A DNA stretch of 64,000 nt from Brachynemurus nebulosus (lineage: Eukaryota; Arthropoda; Insecta; Neuroptera; Myrmeleontidae), in contig JAPWDM010000005.1 of NCBI GenBank assembly GCA_035578155.1, positions 1,488,001-1,552,000 of the forward strand, given 5' to 3'. Below the pieces are notes generated by a model. That model ran no database searches, was not told where the DNA came from, and was given only the letters and a program-made list of their open reading frames with translations. Below are positions 1-55,200 of this stretch, piece after piece. The position numbers and the translations under genes were made by a program. Every line of letters starts with the position of its first letter. Position 1 is the stretch's first letter.

Positions 1-94
1 GTAAATGGTACAGACAATTGTTACCCAAAATAAAATCGTCAATTTTATTTCGGGACGATGAGATGAAAGTTGACAGTCGAGTTGTAATCTTATA

Positions 95-524
95 CAGTAG
101 AGTCCCGGTCACCCGCTCTTCGGTTATCCGCCACACCATCGACATTTTTAAAATTAATTAATGCCATATTTAAAAAGTCGGCCGATAGCGTGTAGGTATC
201 AGTGAGGTTTCACGAAAATGACTAGTTTTTTTCGCTCATCTTAAACCATCTTATCTACAATTTCCGGCGGTAAGTTAATGTTAAACTGATGGTTAAACTA
301 TGTACAGTATAATTAAACTGATTATAAGTTCATTTTAATATCTTTTAGCATTAATATATGTACATTTACACTTTTGTAATTTCTAAATCTACACTAAATA
401 TACAATAAACAAACGTTAATAGTGTACTAAATTTGTTTTTTATTCAACCCTCCCTATTATCCGCCATTTTAAGTTATCCGCCCTTCCGCCGGCCCGTTTA
501 AGGCGGATAATCGGGACTCTACTG
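95..524. mobile_element. pogo/Tigger-like MITE, TA target site
   Basis: Termini CAGTAGAGTCCCGG and CGGGACTCTACTG are inverted and flanked by TA on each side (93-94, 525-526). The CAGT-start and the subterminal GGTTATCCG / CGGATAATC pair match pogo/Tigger-type ends. 430 bp, no coding capacity. Confidence 0.8.
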
Positions 525-640
525 TAATTTATTTACTGATGAAAAATCACAAAGAAAACATTTTCAGTATTTTTATTTAATATAAATTTTCACAAATATT
601 AATAGATTTGAGCGTTACTTTATGGTATTCCATATTTGTA

Positions 641-754
641 AATAATAAACAAATATTTTACTTCGCAAAAATACCACTTTTATTTTGAAACTGTGACAAT
701 ATTGTTTCAAAATAAAAGTGGTATTTTTGCGAAGTAAAATATTTGTTTATTATT
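641..754. repeat. Perfect 51-bp inverted repeat (hairpin)
   Basis: Arms 641-691 and 704-754 are exact reverse complements around a 12-base loop. An imperfect ATTTGT/ACAAAT pair continues outside. No target duplication recognised. 755-3590 holds only AT-rich sequence in which I see no gene. Confidence 0.9.
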
Positions 755-3598
755 TTCACAAATCTTTCAAATGTTAATTATTTATACTGATTTCGTTAAT
801 TTCTATAAAATTGATTATAATTTAGTTCTTATAAAATTATGATTTTAAACAAATTATTTATTATTCATATTACTAATTTTTCAATACTACTAATAATCAA
901 TGATAATAACAATTCAGTTAAAAGAAGTTTTAATAATCCATAGTATTTGTTAATTTTTGGCAATTAAATAATTCAGGCAATTATATTTGATTAAAAATGA
1001 CGAAATTCATTGTGAGTTAAACAAAGGATCCGAAATAGTGTGAACATTACAAATACCATGAGATACGTTTAACGACAGTTTTATTGTCAATGAACCTTTC
1101 GTGACCTACGTAACCCCGTACTAATGGTTCTTACCGTTCTTACAGTTTTTGTATCCCCTCAACTTCGCGGTACTCACTTTGCAATGACGTCAGTAGGGGA
1201 AAATCAATTGCAAATACGTTTGACGCGACTGTTATTATAAATATAGCCTGTTTCCATTGACAACCTTGATTTTTTTTTTTTTTGATTAATTAAATTTTTT
1301 ATTTTTGATTGTAATAAGGCAAATAAATTTTTAATCCTATTTCTAAAATATCTTCAATGAATTTAAGCTATCAATAATAAACAAATTTTAAATGAGGGTG
1401 TTTTTACAAAGCGGTTAGTTTACAATAAATAATGTTCGCAAATGTTATAGTAATTTTTTTTTATCATTATTACAACATATTGAAATTGAAAAAAATTGTT
1501 GTGTAAACAGGCAATTTTTTTGACAATATTTTGCGTAGTTGGGAATAATTGAAGCGTAATTATCTTTTTCATGAGTTACGTTCACATTTAGTTATATTTT
1601 CAATTGAATAGGTATGTAGTTGTTTATCACAAGGAATTTGAAGAATAATGAAAATTAACTTTAATTAATAAAACTAAATCAAATTCTATTGAATATAATT
1701 CGTGCAAGTGCAATGATAATGAATATACAAAAAACCTAGAGTAAATATTTATATAATTATAGGAGAAATACATACATAATATTAAAAAAAGTTTTTTATT
1801 AATGAAATAATTTGAAACGTAAATAAAAATATAATAAAATATTCTTTTTTGTGAACTCGTTAGTACTTATTTATTGTTAGTATCCATTTAGTATCGAAAA
1901 TAACAAATTAAGTACTAAATACAATAAGGAACGGTTGAACTGTACGCAGTAAAGCAGTGCATTGTACGATTGTACTGTCTGAGTCGAGTTCTGACAGGTT
2001 CGTTCTATATGTACATAGTTACTTCGGTTACTTCTCTAGTCGATAAATATAACGTTATTTTAATACTGTCAACACAAAAAAAATACAAATTTATTTTAAT
2101 ATTAACAATAAAAATTAGTTATAGGTGGTAAAAATTAATCGGTGAATATCTCATGTGTACTGTTTAGTGTTAATAATCGTCATAATTTTAAAACTAAGGT
2201 TTGTATTCTCAGCTGTGATTTTTGCTCGTATTAAATACATGTTTTTTTGCAATAAGAAACTACCCTTTTTTTGTCATTACTCAAGCTTTTTTCTGCATGA
2301 AATTCGTGTCTGTTAAATTATTTAATTTCAAAATTGTATATTTTTATGTTTAAACATTTGATTGGTGTTGATTTTTTAATAAATATTTGTAAAAATCATG
2401 TTGCCTTTATTTGGTTAATTTTGTTTAATTCTAGTACCTAATTGTTGTATTATTAATTTTTGTCAACAAAAATACGTCAATATGTTTGACGCAAAACGTA
2501 TATTTGAATTTTTTTATACATTTTTACTTTAATTGTATATTGTAGTGTTACAATATTGATACAATTCAATGCTGTAATACGCACTAGATTGATCTGTATT
2601 TAGTAATTTAGTCATTATTAAATATGACCTATTTTTAGAGAAAAAACTGGCCGTATAAAATACAATTATGTATTGCGTTACTATTTACAATTATTGTACA
2701 GTAGTTTATTTGAATATGAATAAAAGTAAAATAGAAATTAGAACATTATTTTGTTTTTTAGATCAACTAGTAGAATTATTCATAAAAATAATTGTAAATG
2801 ATAAAACTGTTACTGTAGATTTTTTGGGTCTTTGTTCAAAAAGTAATTCGATCACTAGGCGTAACCCAAATAAAATTATCAATTCAAAAATTTTCACCTA
2901 ATATTTATATATTTTAACAAAAATTAAAGTGGATTATCAAAATAAAAATTTGTAGAAATTATTTTTATTTATTTTTTTTGTAGAAGTAATTTTAAAATGC
3001 CATAATAATATGGTAAGTCTTCGACTTTTGTACACAATTTATTCCGTCGTGAATTGCTAAAATAGGAAAGTTTTTAAATATATTAGAATTTTATTCTTGA
3101 ATTTTAACTAAATATCTGTTGAGCCTTCCCTATTATATAGCCAATGTAATATATCCGTTTCTGGTAAATATACTGTTATCCAAATTAATAATGGGAAAGA
3201 AAAGTTGCTAAAAGGTTTTTATTGTTGATAGTTTAACCACCTATAATTTCGTAATTTAACTTTTCTGCTTAGATGATTTCTTTGATACATATAACTATCA
3301 ATAATTCGAAGTAAAAAATAGGGCCACGTATACTCGTTTCTGATCACAAATAAAATATTATTTAATAAAAATTTTTAATTAAAATAAAACTTCGGTGTGA
3401 CGACGACGATCGCCCGTACCATTGCCTGCAACGGTTATAAAATTGAAGTAATTCTACTATGGTATTTGAGATAAGAGGAAAATGTGACAAATTAACCAAA
3501 ACTCGTATAAATTTTTTATGGTAATTGTTTAAAAATTATGTCCCACTTAATCCCAATTGGGAGTTTTTGTATTTTTTGTATAAGTGATTGGGCAACAT

Positions 3599-4379
3599 CA
3601 GTGTTTTTCAACCTGTGGGTCGCAACCCCCTGGGGGCTCGGGAAGCCTTTTTAAGGGGGTCGCAGTTACTTTAACAATAAAACCATTCTAGTTCAATATA
3701 TAATATTTAATAAAGAAAAGGTTAATTAAAGGTTACATTAATGTGATGGTTTAATACTTTCGGTTGATACAATTTCAAAATAAGTAACTGCGGCTTATTT
3801 TCAATAATAGTAAATCCGAGTTTTAAATAATTGTCGTTATATAGACGCTTTTTCTTTGCTTTTGTTCCATTATTCTCATTGGAACTTGAAGTTGACGGTT
3901 GTGCATATATTTCCAGAAACTCATCCATTTTCAATAATTACAATGAACACAGAATTTTGGATATTAAACAATAAAAGGCAGTGAACAACTACTAAGCAAA
4001 CAAGTCAATTCAATAAATTTAAACACAATTCAAAGCGAATTTACAATTCAAAGAATTCAAAAGTGCCATCCTTTACTCGCCTGATGCTCGACGCAGCGCT
4101 CATCACGTTGCGCTATGTCTCGCTTACATAAGTCACGCGCGCGTTCAGAAGCTACTATAAGTCGTCAACTTTGATGTCAATATAAAAATATACCTGTTTA
4201 AAATCCTTTGTTAGAAATATATTTAATTGATACTGAACTGAAAATAATCAATAATGATAAACGGATTCGATATTTATAACATAAAATAAAAAAAAGTTAG
4301 AAATAGCAGAGGGTAGGTGTCGCGAAATATTTTTCCATACTAGGAGGGTCGCGCCCATGAAAAAGGTTAAAAAACACTG
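3599..4379 (-). mobile_element. hAT deletion derivative with a transposase N-terminal remnant
   Basis: Ends CAGTGTTTTTCAACC and GGTTAAAAAACACTG, flanked by 8-bp duplications ggcaacat / ggctacat (one mismatch). An open frame on the minus strand (3934 to 3722) begins MKMDEFLEIY and contains KKKRLYNDNYLKLGFTII, resembling the N-terminus of hAT transposases of the ZBED5/FAM200 type. It then runs into unrelated sequence, so the catalytic part is deleted. Confidence 0.85.
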
Positions 4380-4459
4380 GGCTACATAATGGATGAAAAT
4401 CCAAATTACGCACTACAGTAGTTGAGGACTCACTATGTACGTAATATTTAAAAAAGAAA

Positions 4460-4774
4460 TTAAGTCAAAAATAATTTTTTAAAGCAAGTTTTTATTTAAA
4501 AATGAACTAAAAGGAATGAAATAATTTTTGAGTAAAGTTGATACTGATACAATGTGCAATATAATTTATAAAATCTTAAGGCGTTATTATTAATTATTTT
4601 CGTTTTAGACATGAGTAGGTACTTTACTCCTACCAAATTACCAAACTTAAAAGGCCTCAAGCTTTTATAAATTATGTTGCACATTGTATCAAACTTTACT
4701 CAAAAATTATTTCATTCATTTTAGTTAACATTTTTAAATAAAAGCTTGCTTTAAAAAATTATTTTTTTACTTAA
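4460..4774. repeat. Imperfect palindrome about 315 bp, foldback element
   Basis: Arms of about 120 bp (4460-4580 and 4650-4774) are near reverse complements, sharing for example the gatacaatgtgcaata / tgcacattgtatc block. TTAA lies at both tips, which may be a target site or chance. Confidence 0.7.
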
Positions 4775-4993
4775 TTTTATTTTATATTTTTTAGTCTGAT
4801 CATAATTAAAAAAATATTTAAAGAATTTTTACCTGTATTTTAATCAAATATAACTATGGAAACTAAAAATTGCAATGTAAAATCAACGGACAATATTTGA
4901 CAGCTCGAAATGTCAAAAAATTTGTACAAGACTAAAAATCAGTAATTCTAGTTTTGAGCGAATTTAGGACAAAAATAATTATACAATATTACA

Positions 4994-5306
4994 TTGCGAG
5001 CGTTCCAGACGAAAATTTTGTTAGCCTAACGTTAGCTAACGGAGCTTTCACCGTTACAAACCAGAGGGCTCTGATTCAAAAATTAATGCACGTTAAATAT
5101 TTTTTCACGGTATAAATACTTAATTTCTGAAGTACAGCCACATTTAAAAATTATGGAATAAAAATAATCAGTCACCATGTTAGAAATTGTTGTTTAATAT
5201 ATAATGTATATTAATTTTTTGAATGCGTGCCCTCTGGTTTGTAACGGTGAAAACTCCGTTGGCTAACGTTAGGCTAACAAAATTTTCGTCTGGAACGCCA
5301 GCATTG
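4994..5306. repeat. Inverted-repeat element with roughly 95-bp arms
   Basis: GCGTTCCAGACGAAAATTTT at the left is mirrored at the right, and the arms continue through TTAGCCTAACGTTAGC and CGTTACAAACCAGAGGGC. No clear target duplication. 5307-6426 shows nothing I can identify. Confidence 0.75.
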
Positions 5307-6426
5307 TCATCCAAGTTATACACATTTGCAAAATTTTAAACTTCTAGTTCAATTAGAAGTTGTCTAAATTTTAATTGCAAGATTTGATCTAAGCAAACAA
5401 ACTTACATAGCAAGTTAAATAAAAGCTTTTAAAAAAAAATTAAGTTTTCACTTTTAGAATCGCTAAATTAAAAAAAAAAATTCAATTTGTTTTGGCGTTG
5501 TACTGTAGTGATCGAATTACATACCTTTAAGTGTAAACAAACATGTTTATTTTTATAATTATTGACAATTGTTGCAGACCCTGTAGTTTGTGATAACAGT
5601 GAACAATAAATTTATTGCGGTATATTCTTACTTTCTCCCACTGTTTCATCAAAAGAAAATGATAAAAAATTTCTATAAAAATCATTGTATTTCATTAATT
5701 CTACTCAGTAATTCAAGACACTCTTAAACATACAGAAAAAAAGTTAACACTAATACTACACTGTAAAAAAAAAAATTAAATAAAACTATTTATAATTGTT
5801 GTAGCATTTGGAAATTTTTAATTATTGTTAATTACTTGTTTGGCGTGTCACGCGTTACCAAATTAAACAAAATTCCAGTAGTAGTACTGTATTATTTAAA
5901 TGTTGATAAAATTTTCTATTTTTAGTGATAAAGTTATAAATCAAAATTTTAAAACGTCTAATTACTTCTGATAAATCTTTACTGAGTGCTATGCGCGAAA
6001 ACAAAAATATTTTTTAAAAGCGAACGAACCGAGAAAGTATGAATTCAAAATTTAGACGAAAATTCGTACATATTAAAAATATATGTAAATGCGAATTAAA
6101 TAATAAGTAGAGATCCTTGAAAAATGTAGCTATAGAAAAAAAATTCTATTTTTGCAATATCGCTCTCGATGTGTTGTTTATAATATTATTTACTTTTCAA
6201 AACACAACCTTCAAATTTTCTACAGCTTTTCTTTTGAAAAATTATTGTGTACCTAGTTTTTTTTGTCTGAGAAGTTTGTTAAATTTGTTCTCGCGTTATT
6301 TTTGTTGCGTTTAAAATGTTCATTGTTTATTATTTACTGTTTTACGATTAAACACTTAGGTGTGCAAAAATTTTCTTTGTTTTTAATGTGGAACTTGTTA
6401 AAAGCTAACAATAATGGTATGTTTAC

Positions 6427-6472
6427 TTTTTTTTATTGATTTTTCTTTTTTTGTTTGAATCATTTGATAAAG
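6427..6472 (+). promoter_or_regulatory. Possible 3' splice site of a 5'-UTR intron
   Basis: A strong T-rich tract (6427-6456) is followed by AAAG ending at 6472, 27 bases before the RhoBTB ATG. This would let a non-coding first exon lie further upstream. I cannot identify the partner donor or the promoter in 1-6426. Confidence 0.3.
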
Positions 6473-6486
6473 GCTGATTTCAAATA

Positions 6487-6499
6487 ATGGGTATCGGTG

Positions 6500-6507
<8 letters not shown>
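6487..6507 (+). promoter_or_regulatory. Short upstream ORF overlapping the RhoBTB start
   Basis: An ATG at 6487 opens a six-codon ORF (MGIGDG) ending in TAA at 6505-6507, in a different frame and overlapping the main ATG at 6500. If the mRNA leader includes it, ribosomes must leak past it or reinitiate. Seen directly; its presence in the mature leader is not shown. Confidence 0.45.
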
Positions 6508-50781
<44,274 letters not shown>

Positions 50782-50942
50782 CAGCTGGAAAACAGGCACT
50801 GGAGGTTTGTATATTGTGTTATGTCGTATTAACACTTTAATGGCCGCCGTTAACTTCGCTAGGGGGCGACAATATTTTTTGAACGATAAATAATATAAAA
50901 ATTTTTGCAAGAGAGGAAGAAGAAATTTATGACTTAAAAATA

Positions 50943-51549
50943 GGGTACCTGACTGTATTCAAAATTTATTTTAAATATTAAATAATTTTATGTATTACTC
51001 GTAAATATATTTAATTTTAGTAGTGATAAATAAAAATATTCTTTAGTTATTTAAAAATTCTACTTTGAAAATGATAAATTTTTAACCTTCATTTAAATGA
51101 GTAAAAACGCGCCGTTACATTAAAATGACGTCATATTTTGTAGCAAATATGACAAATATCATAGATAAGATAAGTAACATGTAACTGATGTAAATAGTTA
51201 CTATAGTTTAATGCATAATTTTTACACGTGTGTATATTATTTCGACTGGACACAATAATTGTAAATATTGCAAAACAAAAAGCCTAACATCTACTGAAAA
51301 TATGTTTTTGTTAAAAATGTTGCAAAACGTTTCCTAACGTTACAGTAGTGCGAACACATTAACATTTGCTTGCATAAAAATGTGACGTCATCGCATACGT
51401 CACCAAGATGGATCGTTTTTCGCGCCAATTTATTCATTTAAAATTGAACAGTATTTTTTTTACGATTTTCAAAAATTTATTAAAAATTAATTAGTTAATA
51501 CGTAAAAACAAAGCATTTGGAATCATTTTTTAATTGCAGTCAAGTATCC
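50943..51549. mobile_element. GGGTACCTGACTG MITE, copy 1, nested in copy B
   Basis: Ends GGGTACCTGACTGTATTC and TTGCAGTCAAGTATCC flanked by TA. About 607 bp, nearly identical to 62818-63427. Confidence 0.9.
51029..51034 (+). terminator. First canonical poly(A) signal after the RhoBTB stop
   Basis: AATAAA at 51029-51034. I see no AATAAA between the stop (50781) and here. The hexamer lies inside nested transposons (50833-51653 and 50943-51549), so transcript ending may depend on transposon sequence. A non-canonical signal upstream is possible. Confidence 0.4.
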
Positions 51550-51799
51550 TATTATATGTATTATGTTATTTGTCTGTAACGTTTAGAGAAATCACACAGA
51601 GTGTGTTACCGACCAATACCCGTCCGTGATAGTATCACGCGGCTATTAAAGTGTTAAGGGTACCGTCCAGTGTAGATTTGAAAAAAAATCATTTTTATTT
51701 TTTGGGTGGCGTACCTTGAGAATTTGAAATTTGGTATAATGTTAGGTCTTGATTTTTTGAATTAAAATGGGGTGTCAATTTGGTCGAAAAAAAGTTTTA

Positions 51800-52700
51800 A
51801 TTAAGGGGAGGTTTACTCGAGAGTCCTTAAAAATTATGTATTTTTCTAAAATTTTTTTCTCAAGAACGGAAGTAAATATCAATTTCAAATTTTGTACACA
51901 TATTTATTAAGTATTAAACTGTACAAAAAAAATTTTTCAAGGAAAAATATAAAAAGTGTCCATTTTATAGATACTGCAGTGTGACGATCCGAAAATCCAA
52001 TGCCTTGTTGGCGGACATCCTAGCGCCGGTAATAAACCACCGAAATCCAAAAACAAAAAAGATTTATAAAATATATGAAGAGTACCGGCACCTCTACCTA
52101 TAATATCAATAAATTGCTGAAAGAAAAAAAATGGCGGATGTTTGAACTTTTGATTACGATTTTTATCTTATTTTTCGCTCTTTAAAGTAAACTTAAAAAT
52201 AAAAAAAATATTGAAAGTGTATCGAACTTAGGTACAGGTGCTGAAGAATTGAATTATCTTTAAAATAAAAAAATAAATAAAAGGATCCATCGAATAGTTT
52301 TTGAGTTATCGTGTCCGCCAGTTCCAAAAATGTAGTTCCGAGATATTATAAAATATATATAAAGAAACGTATTTTCAAAATTTTATATTTAATACTCATT
52401 ATTGCGTGAACTACGTTTTTGATTTTTTTTTTTATAGAAAGCTGGATTCGGTTAAGGTGCAAGAATCTTGTTTTTAAATTATTTTCAGTAAAATCACTTT
52501 GGGAACATATTCTACACATAATTTGCTATCAATTTCGACAAAAAAAAAAAATCGATTTTTTTTATCAAATCTCAAGTAAACCTTCCCTTAAATTACTTTC
52601 AGCATAATCACTTTGGGAACATATTCTACACATAATTAGCTACCAATTTCTGCAAAAAAAAATCGATTTTTTTTAACGACTCTCAAGTAAACCTCCCCTT
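51800..52700. repeat. Inverted and tandem repeats around AGGGGAGGTTTACT
   Basis: AGGGGAGGTTTACTCGAGAG (about 51796) is mirrored near 52675 by CTCTCAAGTAAACCTCCCCT. Within the right part a unit of about 120 bp with AATCACTTTGGGAACATATT is present twice (about 52490 and 52607). Confidence 0.65.
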
Positions 52701-53330
52701 AACCTGTTAACACATGATATGACGCATGATTAACATCCATATTTTTTTTTTTTTTAATAAAACTTGTAACTTTTCTTCTCAAAGCTCGAATTAATTGTTT
52801 TAAATGCTCTTTTTGCTAAACTTGTTATTTTCAAAGGATGGTTCAACGCGATCTATAGTCCACAGACCCAGATTTTAATGTTTGAATGTAAAATATGGTT
52901 GACCTAATGGCCAAACCACCTTGTCATGCTAGACATGTCTTATAAGTGCAAAGGGTTGATTAATATATTATGTGAGGTATCAATTGAAAGAGCTACTTTT
53001 AATGTTTTTAAAAATATTTTATAACTTTTGGTCCAGTGATCTTAATCGCATACAAATTTCGATAAGTTTTAAATATGCATAAATAAAAAAAAAACAACTT
53101 TCATTTGGTCTATTGACTCCTCACTATACGGAGCCCTTATTGTGCGAGCCCGACTCTCTCTTGGCCGGATTGTTAGCTATACAATGTAAAATATTTGAAA
53201 TTTTATTCTGAAATTTTTATTTAATGTTCCTGAAATTTTTCATGAAAGATTTTTTAACAAATTTACTAGACGGTACCTTTAAATATTTGAAAAATATGGA
53301 ATTTGTTTTTAACTATAATTATTTTCACAG

Positions 53331-53433
53331 ATCTCTACGTTTCATTTTGATTCTGCCAGTGCTGATGGGATTCATATGCACCATTTTAGCAATATTAATC
53401 GTATTACAAATTTCCACACACGATGTATGAGAA
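53331..53433 (+). CDS. Candidate terminal exon encoding a membrane tail
   Basis: After a strong acceptor (tttgtttttaactataattattttcacag) a phase-2 frame reads SLRFILILPVLMGF, then a hydrophobic run CTILAILIVL, and ends ISTHDV before TGA at about 53428-53430. GC content is above the surroundings and AATAAA lies at 53556-53561. It would be a single-pass C-terminal tail. No good phase-2 donor is visible in RhoBTB exon 9 (the AA/gtcacg at 50685 is weak), so its parent gene is unknown. Confidence 0.35.
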
Positions 53434-55049
53434 AAATTTTACAAAAAATTCAAAAAATTTTCGTTTACATTTTTATATAATTATAAAATATTCTAACACT
53501 TTTGAAATACTATATTGGGAGCTTTGCGATTTTGACTACTATTTTTGAGGTAGAAAATAAAACAAAAACGGCTCTATCCATCGTGGTCCATTTTGCCATT
53601 TTCATCTTTAACAAAAAAAAAAAAAAAAATAAAAAATTATTGACAACATTTATTAAATTTAAGTGAAACAAATTTTTACATGTTTCAGAAAAAAACCAAA
53701 AAAAAAAAAACGCATTCTTTTGGTATTTCTATTTAAAAAAATATCATTTAAAATTTTTAACAAAAACATCGACTGTCCCACTTTAAGAGTAGTGTTTAGT
53801 TAAGTGTACTTCGTGGACTCTAAAATATCATCTAATCACACATAATTATTAGTTCCTAATTAATAAACTTGAGAGAATATATCTACTTTTAGTTCTAAAT
53901 ATCAATGAAATTATTTTTATAGACAAAGTGACGCAATAAGGAGATACTTTTGTAAATAAGTAATTAGTTTTTAACGAAAAAACAGATAAGGGACTTTTTT
54001 ATAGATTTAAAAAAAAATTCATGTATTACATCTATTATTCCTAAATAGCGGCAGCTTGATAAAAGTATTGTTTTAAATGCTTTTTATGTTGTTCAGTAAG
54101 GGAATTTATCATTAGAGTTGTAAAGTGACATCTAAAGCTATCCGTTATGTATTCGTTACTACATAATAGAGTCCACACATACGTAATATTCGTTAAAATT
54201 AAATATAATTTTTGTAGCTACTTTTTGTAAGGTTAATTTTTTTGTTACAAATATAACTCAATTTAAAGACAACTTAATTTATCGACATTTTAAGTAATTT
54301 GATTTGATTTATTGACAAACTAAATTCAGTTTTACATCAAAAATAAACGTATCTCACGTATCTAACTAGATTCAGTCAAATAGTTTTTTTGCACGATCGT
54401 GTATTTTCATGCATTTACCGATGCTGTTGATAATGCTGGTAAGTTACATTTCCCGAACGTTTGTTTATATCCATGGAAACCAAAAAATAACAACAGTGCG
54501 GTAAGTGAAATAGATGCATGGTAAGTGAATAGGAGTGTGGTAAGTGAAATTAGCTCAAAAATGATTGTATTTATTTATTTATATTGAAATTAAAAGTACA
54601 ATTTGAACAATTAGGAAAATAAATCGATTAATATGAAAATTTTCACTAGTTTGCACATTATTATTATTATTGTTGGCATTAATCTTCTTATTTTATTGAT
54701 ATTTCAAAAGGTCGTTCAATCATTAAAATTTTCTGTGGTTTTCATAACCTTCCTTTCATTTTACGAAAATAAATTTGCAGCCAAAAATAAAATGCTTCAT
54801 CAATTTCATTATTCTCACTAATATTATAGTTTAATAAACTATTTTCCTCAATTTTTTTAATAGAAAATTCAAAAAAAATATTCACGCCAGTGAAATATTG
54901 ACACTTAATTTTTTATCCACAATATAGGTTGTCAATTGTCACTACAAAGATTCGTATTAGTTGTTATGAATATTTATAATATTTATTCATGGCATTTTTA
55001 TTTTTTATTTAACATATTTGTATTCTTTAATCATTTTAAATCGATCGTG

Positions 55050-55200
55050 CAAAAAATATTATACAATACACGATGCGTTAAGTGCATTTACTGATCTTGA
55101 AAATTGCCAAAACTCGACCCTGCGGGTCTCGTTTTCGCAACATTTTCTCGATCAGTAAAAGCAACTTACCGAACTTATATTGTAAAATACTATTAACGAT
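55050..55200. repeat. Hairpin with ACTGATC...GATCAGT stem
   Basis: TTTACTGATCTTGAAAATT... mirrors ...ATTTTCTCGATCAGTAAAA around GACCCTGCGGGTC; outer TACAATA/TATTGTA also pair. 53600-55050 and 55200-58300 otherwise show AT-rich sequence with no gene I can support. Confidence 0.6.

Larger units (their letters stand above)
50833..51653. mobile_element. TTAA-flanked element CACTTTAATGGCCG, copy B (RhoBTB 3' flank)
   Basis: Ends CACTTTAATGGCCGCC and GCGGCTATTAAAGTG flanked by TTAA. Starts about 50 bp after the RhoBTB stop. Like copy A it carries another element inside. Confidence 0.88.
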
